DNA of 11,923 nt. Source: Acidobacteriota bacterium (GTDB lineage: Bacteria; Acidobacteriota; Terriglobia; Terriglobales; Acidobacteriaceae). This document shows, piece after piece, positions 6,385 through 11,923 of the stretch. The translations under genes and the position numbers were made by a program. Below the pieces are notes generated by a model, which ran no database searches, was not told the DNA's origin, and saw nothing but the letters and a program-made list of their open reading frames with translations. Location: the NCBI GenBank assembly GCA_021805265.1, contig JAJZFR010000058.1, positions 1 through 11,923 on the forward strand, in the 5' to 3' direction. Position 1 is the stretch's first letter; each line of letters starts with the position of its first letter.

Positions 6385-7454
6385 AAGCCAACTCCTCCGC
6401 AGCCCGAAACCTCCCAACCCTGGCTTCCTCAAAGACATTTCTCGCTCTCGCGGGATTGTTTTTCTGCCTCGCGTTTTCCCCTTTCTCTTATCCTCAGAGC
6501 GCTCCCAAAAACCACGGGAATGCTCCCAAAGCGAATCCCGCCGTCGCTCCCATCGCACCCATCTCTCCCGACGCCGCGCTGCAATCCTTCGAGCCGCCCA
6601 TCCAGACCGAATATCGCCTCGGCGATGGCGATGAACTCGACCTCGATGTTGCCGGAAGACCCGAGCTGCAGAAACACCTCATCGTCGGACCCGACGGCTC
6701 CATCACACTGCCCCTGATCGGTGAGATCAAACTCGACGGACTCACCCGCAAACAGGCCTCGGCTGCCATTGAAACCGAGCTGAAGAAGTTTTACATCGAG
6801 CCTGCCGTTACCGTCACCGTCACCCGATACACCGCCAATCGCGTCACCCTTCTCGGCGCGGTCCAACGTCCCGGCCTGCTCAGTTTTGACACCCAGCCCA
6901 CGCTCCTCGGTGCCATTACCCGCGGCGGCGTAGTCACCGGCTCCACCGGCAAAGCTGCGGACATACCCGAGCGTTGCGCCATCTATCGCACGGAATCGCA
7001 GAACGGAGCCACTCAGATCCTCTGGGTCAACATCCGAAAGCTCGTCGAAAGCGGCAGCAACCTTGCCAACATGCGCCTTCAAACCGACGATGTCGTCTTC
7101 GTTCCCAGCCCCGATGAGCGCTATATCTCCGTTCTCGGCAGGGTCGCTCATCCCGGAGCCATTCCGCTTACCGATCAATCCACCATCGCCAGCCTCCTCG
7201 CTGCCGCAGGCGGCCTCTCGAACGAAGCCGGCGGCAATCCCAGGTTGCAGCTCTTCGACCCTGCGACAGGCAAAAAATCCGTCATCGCCTACCGCGATCT
7301 CCTGCGCGCCAACCCGCGCCAACAACCGCAACTCACCGCAGGCAGCATTCTGTATGTCCCCGAAAGCGGCATCGCAAAAGTCGGATACGTCTTGCAGCAA
7401 TTTGCACCTTTAGCTGAAGTAGGAGCAATTCTGGTTCTCCCGTACCTGCCATGA
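6381..7454 (+). CDS. Wza-like polysaccharide export (OPX) protein with signal peptide
   Basis: This 357-residue exported protein of the polysaccharide biosynthesis/export family forms the periplasmic/outer-membrane conduit for polymer. Residues 1-~41 look like a signal peptide: K/R near the N-terminus, hydrophobic core ~19-32, and a possible cleavage after SYPQSA. The only nearby Cys (C29, in LFFC) does not fit a lipobox, so it is probably not a lipoprotein, unlike E. coli Wza. A Pro/Ala-rich linker precedes the Poly_export domain (~75-160: YRLGDGDELDLDV, VGPDGSITLPLIGEIKLDG, then VTVTVTRY). SLBB-type ligand-binding segments follow (VTLLGAVQRPG near 155; YISVLGRVAHPGAIPL near 248). A hydrophobic C-terminal helix (VLQQFAPLAEVGAILVLPYL) may be the outer-membrane helix. 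The frame is open upstream to 5781, but that part lies inside the flippase gene; ATG at 6381 follows GGGAGG (6372-6377), forms an ATGA overlap and starts a signal peptide. Confidence 0.9.
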   Translation: MKANSSAARNLPTLASSKTFLALAGLFFCLAFSPFSYPQSAPKNHGNAPKANPAVAPIAPISPDAALQSFEPPIQTEYRLGDGDELDLDVAGRPELQKHLIVGPDGSITLPLIGEIKLDGLTRKQASAAIETELKKFYIEPAVTVTVTRYTANRVTLLGAVQRPGLLSFDTQPTLLGAITRGGVVTGSTGKAADIPERCAIYRTESQNGATQILWVNIRKLVESGSNLANMRLQTDDVVFVPSPDERYISVLGRVAHPGAIPLTDQSTIASLLAAAGGLSNEAGGNPRLQLFDPATGKKSVIAYRDLLRANPRQQPQLTAGSILYVPESGIAKVGYVLQQFAPLAEVGAILVLPYLP

Positions 7455-9532
7455 GCGATTCAAACCAGACGAGGAACATCCCGGCGCACAGCACTCGCCA
7501 GCCTGTCCCCAACGGGCTATCGAATCTCTCCGCCCAGGACGAGCCGCTCATTCGCCTCAACATCCGCCGCGCCCTCCGCATGCGTGGCCGCTGGTTCTAT
7601 GCCTTTTCCGCAATCGGATTGTTGCTTGCTGTCGCTCTGATCTTCGTCAAGCGTCCTCAGTTCACCGCCTCCACGCTGCTCTACGTCCAGCCCTCGCCGC
7701 CCCGCGTCCTGCCCAACGGCTCTTCCAACTGGCCCTACGATTTCTCCACCTACGAAATGAACATGCAGCAGCAGATCAACTCCTTCACCCGCCAGGATGT
7801 TCTCTCCGGCGCGGTCGAGAAGATGCGCGGAACCGGCTGGCAGTCAAGCCGCGAAAGCGACCGGGCCGCCGCCGACAGACTCTCCCACGCCTTCACCGCC
7901 GTCCGTGACGGAGACAGCTATCAGATTCAGATCAAAGCCCAGGCCGCCACTGCCGATCTCGCCGCGAAGCTCGCCAATGCAATCGCCCACAGCTTCCTCG
8001 AAAACGAACGCAAACAGGAAGATTACGGAACCTCCTCCAGGGTTCAACTCCTCCTGCAGGAACAGAAGCGCATCGAAAATCTCCTCGCCCAGGACCGCTC
8101 CGAACTCGAGGGCATCAACAAACGCATCGGCGTGGGGGCCATTACCGCCGATACCCAGGACCCCTTCGACCAGGATGTCTCTGACCTGCGCACGGAACTC
8201 GCCAAAGCCAGAAGCGACCACGACCTCGCCGAAGCGCGCCTGCTCTCCGAACAGAACGGCGCCTACTCCGCCGAGGAGGAAACTCAGGCCGAGGCCGATC
8301 CCGGCCTCATCAGCCTCAAGACCGGTCTCTATCAGCGTCGCAGCGTCTTGATCGCCCAAATGGCCGGTCTCACCGTAAACCATCCCCTCTACAAACAGGA
8401 CACCATCGAGCTTCAGCAGCTCGACAAGACCATCGATGACGTCACCCGCCAGATTCAGGAAAAAATCAAGCAGCGCCTCGACCGCAAGCTCGAGGGAGAC
8501 GTCGAGACCTCTGCCGAAACCGAGTCCCGGCTAAGCTCCGAGCTGGAAAAGGCATCCTCCCAGGCTGGCGACTCAACCCAGATGCTCCAGCGTGCCAGCG
8601 ACCTCAACGCCGACATTGACCGGCTCCAGCACCGCTTCGGTGTCGTCGATGAGCAGGTCCACGATCAGGCCCTGCAGGACCAGGCTCCCAGCGGAGTTCA
8701 TATCGCCGCCTACGCCGTTCCGCCGCTCCACGCCGATGCCTCGAAATCCCTCAAATACGGCGCTGCGATCCTGTCCGTCTTCATGCTCCTCGGGCTTGGG
8801 ATCGCAGTCCTCGCCAATGGGCTCGACCCGCATGTTTACATCGCCGGAGACATCGAGCAGCTTCTCGGAGCCGCGCCCCTCGTCGTCATTCCCGATGCCG
8901 AGGAGGTTTCCGGCCACCTCTATCGCCAGTTCGCCTTGCGTGTGGCCGCCGCGCTTGAAGCCGTTCACGCCGCCGAGGGCCACAAACACGTCCTCATCGC
9001 CTCCGTCACTCACGATGTCGATACCGCTTCGCTCGCGCGCGAGGTCTGCGCCCAACTCGTCTCGCTCAACAAGCCATGGCGGCGCATGACTGCCTCTCCG
9101 GAAGGCGTGGCTACGGAAACCGATTTGCCACAGCTCTCGGCCTTCGAGCAGATTGCCAACGGTTTCTGTTCCGCAAATCAAACCGGCGATCCACGCTGCA
9201 TCCTCGCCGATGCCGCTCCCTTGCTGCTCTCCGGCGAAACAGAATACCTGGCGCGCTTCAGCGATGTTTTTGTTCTCGTCGCGGCCTCCGGCAAAACCAG
9301 GCGCAGCGACCTCCAGGCCGCGGCCCGCCTGCTCGAACGCATGAACCTGCAAAAGGTCGCATTCCTGCTCACCGGCCTCCGCCGCGAACACGCGGATCGA
9401 AACCACGCCGCCCTGATCGCCGGAATGGAAGCCGCCGACGATCTCGCCGCCCAAACCAGACTCAGAAACGAGCGCCTCGTCGCCCGAAAGCCGCTCCGCA
9501 CCGAGCCGGGGAAAGACGGGGAAATCGGATAA
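7451..9532 (+). CDS. Wzz/Wzc-like chain-length protein with degenerate BY-kinase domain
   Basis: This 693-residue inner-membrane co-polymerase, of the type that sets chain length and contacts Wzy and the OPX channel, has a clear architecture. A cytoplasmic N-terminus is followed by TM1 (~49-66) and a Wzz-type beta segment (FTASTLLYVQPSPPRV). A long periplasmic helical region (~100-420) is rich in Glu/Gln/Arg and probably coiled-coil. TM2 (~437-455) follows. The cytoplasmic tail (~460-693) follows the outline of a bacterial tyrosine kinase (BY-kinase) domain: YRQFALRVAAALEA like the 'EayR.LRtnl' helix, HVLIASVTHDVDTASLA (513-529) where Walker A should be, CILADAAPLLL (583-593) at Walker B, and DVFVLVAASGKTRRSDL. 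The GEGKST-type P-loop and the C-terminal tyrosine cluster are missing, so kinase activity is unlikely. It starts by a 4-nt ATGA overlap; the nearest AGGAG is about 25 nt upstream, so translation is probably coupled. Confidence 0.88.
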   Translation: MSDSNQTRNIPAHSTRQPVPNGLSNLSAQDEPLIRLNIRRALRMRGRWFYAFSAIGLLLAVALIFVKRPQFTASTLLYVQPSPPRVLPNGSSNWPYDFSTYEMNMQQQINSFTRQDVLSGAVEKMRGTGWQSSRESDRAAADRLSHAFTAVRDGDSYQIQIKAQAATADLAAKLANAIAHSFLENERKQEDYGTSSRVQLLLQEQKRIENLLAQDRSELEGINKRIGVGAITADTQDPFDQDVSDLRTELAKARSDHDLAEARLLSEQNGAYSAEEETQAEADPGLISLKTGLYQRRSVLIAQMAGLTVNHPLYKQDTIELQQLDKTIDDVTRQIQEKIKQRLDRKLEGDVETSAETESRLSSELEKASSQAGDSTQMLQRASDLNADIDRLQHRFGVVDEQVHDQALQDQAPSGVHIAAYAVPPLHADASKSLKYGAAILSVFMLLGLGIAVLANGLDPHVYIAGDIEQLLGAAPLVVIPDAEEVSGHLYRQFALRVAAALEAVHAAEGHKHVLIASVTHDVDTASLAREVCAQLVSLNKPWRRMTASPEGVATETDLPQLSAFEQIANGFCSANQTGDPRCILADAAPLLLSGETEYLARFSDVFVLVAASGKTRRSDLQAAARLLERMNLQKVAFLLTGLRREHADRNHAALIAGMEAADDLAAQTRLRNERLVARKPLRTEPGKDGEIG

Positions 9533-9591
9533 CTCATGCCGTCGCTCATTGCACATCGTGAATCCCGCAGGGGCTGCTCCGGGGCGCTTCC

Positions 9592-10725
9592 GTGCGCGTA
9601 GCCATCTACCTCCATACCCTCTTCAACGGCGGCATCGAGCGCGTCATGTTCGATCTCGCCGCCGAGATGATGCGCCGCGGAATTGCTGTCGATTTCGTTG
9701 TCAACACGGTTCAGTATTCCCCCATGCTCGACCATCTTCCTCACGGCGCAACCCTCGTCAATCTGGACTGTCGCCGATTCTCGCATCGCCTCCCGCGCCT
9801 GCTCCGCTATCTGCGCGCTGCCCGCCCCGACGGCCTCCTCTCTGCCGGACATTTCTCGAACGAAATCGCCATCCTCGCCCGCATCTTCTCTCGCGCCGGA
9901 ACACGATGCGTCGTCACCGAACACACAAATCTCCGAGCCGAATTGAAGACCCTCAACCGGCTCAGTCCGCGTCGGCTTGCCATTCCGCTCCTCTGCTCGC
10001 TCCTCTATCGCTTCGCGGATGCCATGGTTGCCGTCTCCGACGGGGTCCGTCTGGATTGCCAGCGTCTCTTTCGCCTCTCGCCCAGCCGCTGCCTCACCAT
10101 TCGCAATCCGCTCGACTCCGCCGCCATCCGACTGAAAAGCCTCGAGCCTCTCGACCACCCCTGGCTCCGCCCCGGCCAGCCGCCCGTGGTTCTGGCCATC
10201 GGCAGGCTCGAACTCCAGAAAGATTTTCAAACCCTCCTCGACGCCTTCGACCTGCTCCGGCAACACATCGACGCGCGGCTCATCGTCCTCGGCGAAGGCT
10301 CCCAGCGCGCTGCGCTGCTCGATCAGGTCCACCATCTCCAACTCGATCTCTCAGTTACGTTTCCCGGCTTTGTCGCCAACCCGTATCCCTGGCTCCGGCT
10401 GGCCTCGGTTTTTTGTGTCTCCTCGCGCTGGGAGGGGTTGTCGGTATCCCTGCTCGAAGCGCTCACCCTCGGCACTCCTGCCGTTTCCACCGATTGCCCC
10501 AGCGGCCCGCGCGAGGTTTTACAGAATGGACAGTGGGGAACTCTCGTGCCCGTTGGTGATAGCCCCGCGCTCGCCGCCGCATTGCTCCGCGCCATCCATC
10601 AAGCCACGCCCCCGGTCAGCCAGCACGCCCTCGATTCCTACCGCGTCGATTCCGTCACCGACCGGTATCTGGCCCTGCTGCTGCCCGCCTCAACGTCGGT
10701 TCATGTCGGGGTGCTTTCCCAATGA
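9592..10725 (+). CDS. GT4-family glycosyltransferase
   Basis: This 377-residue GT-B fold retaining glycosyltransferase most likely adds one sugar to the lipid-linked repeat unit on the cytoplasmic face. The N-terminal Rossmann half begins VAIYLHTLFNGGIERVMFDLA, with the Gly-Gly loop of GT4 enzymes. Its middle has VVTEHTNL and DAMVAVSDGVRLD, the end of the acceptor domain. The nucleotide-sugar half starts at VVLAIGRLELQKDFQTLLDAF (GRL..QKD donor-binding motif), continues LIVLGEGSQRAAL and VTFPGFVANPYPWL, and contains the EX7E motif E281-E289 in SRWEGLSVSLLEAL, then STDCPSGPREVL. I take GTG at 9592, preceded by GGGG at 9581-9584; this start places the first beta-strand at the N-terminus. It lies 59 nt after the Wzz-like gene and overlaps the next gene by 4 nt (ATGA). 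The sugar specificity is unknown. Confidence 0.9.
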   Translation: MRVAIYLHTLFNGGIERVMFDLAAEMMRRGIAVDFVVNTVQYSPMLDHLPHGATLVNLDCRRFSHRLPRLLRYLRAARPDGLLSAGHFSNEIAILARIFSRAGTRCVVTEHTNLRAELKTLNRLSPRRLAIPLLCSLLYRFADAMVAVSDGVRLDCQRLFRLSPSRCLTIRNPLDSAAIRLKSLEPLDHPWLRPGQPPVVLAIGRLELQKDFQTLLDAFDLLRQHIDARLIVLGEGSQRAALLDQVHHLQLDLSVTFPGFVANPYPWLRLASVFCVSSRWEGLSVSLLEALTLGTPAVSTDCPSGPREVLQNGQWGTLVPVGDSPALAAALLRAIHQATPPVSQHALDSYRVDSVTDRYLALLLPASTSVHVGVLSQ

Positions 10726-11923
10726 CCGCCTCAACCCTCCGCGTCTGCATCGTCGCTGAAAACGCCTCCTGGAAATTCGGGGGCGAGGCCGTTCTCCCGC
10801 TCCATTATTTCTCCCGCCTGCGCGCGCGCGGCATCGATGCCTGGCTGGTAACCCACGCCCGCACTCGACCCGAGCTCGATCAGGCATTCCCAGCCGACCG
10901 GGAACGAATCCTCTACATCGAAGACTCCTGGTTTTACCGCCTCGCCTATCGCAGCTCGCAGCTCCTCCCGCGAAGAATTGCTCTGGCTACCGTCAATCTC
11001 GCCAGCCTGGTCCTCAGCCAGGGTCAGCAGCGCCGCCAGATTCTCAAGCTGATCCGCCATCACGGCGTCAACCTCGTCCACCAGCCCATCCCCGTCTCGC
11101 CACGCCTGCCATCCCTCATGCGCCGCCTGGGAGCGCCCGTGCTCATCGGACCCATGAACGGCGGCATGGACTACCCTCCCGCCTTTCGCGCTGTCGAATC
11201 CCGCTGGACCCGCTGGGGTGTCGCGCTCGCGCGCAGTGCCTCCAACCTGGTCAATCAATCACTCCGCGGAAAGCCCGAAGCGCAGGTGCTCATGGTCGCC
11301 AACGAGCGCACCCACCGCGCGTTACCCAACCGACTGCGCGGGCAGGTACTTCGCCTCTCTGAAAACGGAGTCGATCTCAACATCTGGCAGCCCCGCCGGA
11401 TGCCCATCCAACAGCAGACGGAAACCAGCGAATTCGTCTTCGTCGGACGCCTCATCGACCTCAAAGGTCTGGACATCGCCATCGAAGCGCTGCTGGAAAT
11501 TCCCCACGCTCGTCTGCGCGTCATTGGCGACGGCCCCATGCGCGGCGCCTGGCAACAGCTCGCGGATTCCCTCGGTCTCTCCGACCGGGTCTGCTTTCAG
11601 GGATGGGCCTCTCAGGCGGAGTGCGCCGCCCTGCTGCGCTCCGCCGTTGCCATGGTGCTGCCCAGCTATTGCGAGTGCGGCGGCGCCGTCGTCCTCGAGG
11701 CCATGGCCGTCGCCATTCCCGTCATCGCCGTCAACTGGGGTGGTCCCGCTGATTACCTCGACAGCACTTGCGGCATCCTCATCGACCCAGAGAGTCGCGC
11801 CGCCATGGTCAGCGGATTTCGCCAGGCCATGCAGCGACTCCTCGCCTCGACCGAACTCCAGACCCGCCTGAGCATCGCCGCCAGAGCGCGCGTCGTCGCC
11901 CAATACGACTGGGAGCGCAAGAT
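10722..11923 (+). CDS. Second GT4-family glycosyltransferase (3' truncated by window)
   Basis: The frame is open from ATG at 10722 to the right edge, 400 complete codons without a stop. It is a second GT-B retaining glycosyltransferase. The N-terminal half starts LRVCIVAENASWKFGGEAVLPL and includes VNLVHQPIPVSPRLPSLMRRLGAPVLIGPMNGGMDYPP, a segment typical of GT4 enzymes (HQ and the G-P-NGG loop). The donor half shows FVFVGRLIDLKGLDIAIEAL (GRL..KG motif), LRVIGDGPMRGAW, VCFQGWA, the EX7E motif E318-E326 in YCECGGAVVLEAMA (the usual EGFG is ECGG here), and NWGGPADYL. The last residues seen, VVAQYDWERK, are the usual C-terminal helix, so little is missing. The ATGA overlap with the preceding gene indicates coupled translation. 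It resembles the preceding GT4 in family only, not as a recent duplicate. Confidence 0.9.
   Translation, partial: MTASTLRVCIVAENASWKFGGEAVLPLHYFSRLRARGIDAWLVTHARTRPELDQAFPADRERILYIEDSWFYRLAYRSSQLLPRRIALATVNLASLVLSQGQQRRQILKLIRHHGVNLVHQPIPVSPRLPSLMRRLGAPVLIGPMNGGMDYPPAFRAVESRWTRWGVALARSASNLVNQSLRGKPEAQVLMVANERTHRALPNRLRGQVLRLSENGVDLNIWQPRRMPIQQQTETSEFVFVGRLIDLKGLDIAIEALLEIPHARLRVIGDGPMRGAWQQLADSLGLSDRVCFQGWASQAECAALLRSAVAMVLPSYCECGGAVVLEAMAVAIPVIAVNWGGPADYLDSTCGILIDPESRAAMVSGFRQAMQRLLASTELQTRLSIAARARVVAQYDWERK

Overview
The window is a slice of an exopolysaccharide / capsule-type biosynthesis locus from a GC-rich Gram-negative bacterium. It holds the parts of a Wzx/Wzy-dependent pathway: a GT26 glycosyltransferase, a Wzy/O-antigen-ligase-like polymerase, a GT2 glycosyltransferase, a Wzx-like flippase, a Wza-like (OPX) export protein, a Wzz/Wzc-like chain-length protein and two GT4 glycosyltransferases. 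The OPX protein implies an outer membrane. The gene style (strongly C-rich coding strand, tight packing, a Wzz protein with a degenerate kinase domain) suggests to me an Acidobacteriota (Terriglobia-like) genome. That taxonomic call is an inference and was not tested by any search.

Layout. Positions 1-299 are the 3' end of a separate upstream gene, probably the C-terminal beta-sandwich of a glycoside hydrolase. Positions 300-798 are a gene-free, relatively AT-rich region. It carries eight GTAAC-type boxes, two of them paired around a TATCGCG core, plus a second short repeat family (CATGAAATRCCT), and it ends in a leader hairpin next to the ribosome binding site of the first locus gene. From 799 to the right edge there are eight genes, all on the + strand, with gaps of 0-89 nt or 1-4 nt start/stop overlaps. 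This is very likely one operon read from the 300-798 region. No terminator is visible inside it, and the last gene runs off the window.

How the genes fit together. The GT26 enzyme probably adds an early sugar to an undecaprenyl-linked intermediate, and the GT2 and GT4 enzymes extend the repeat unit. The flippase moves the unit across the inner membrane and the Wzy-like protein polymerises it. The Wzz/Wzc-like protein sets chain length and couples to the OPX protein, which takes the polymer through the periplasm and outer membrane. The priming phosphoglycosyltransferase is not in the window.

Most unusual points: (1) the GT26 enzyme is fused to a C-terminal STAS-like domain whose usual phosphoacceptor serines are Ala-Ala; (2) the Wzc-like protein keeps the fold outline of a BY-kinase domain but has lost Walker A and the tyrosine tail, so it looks like a pseudokinase; (3) the upstream region has a repeated composite dyad that looks like an operator array. 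I found no RNA genes, CRISPR arrays or insertion sequences.
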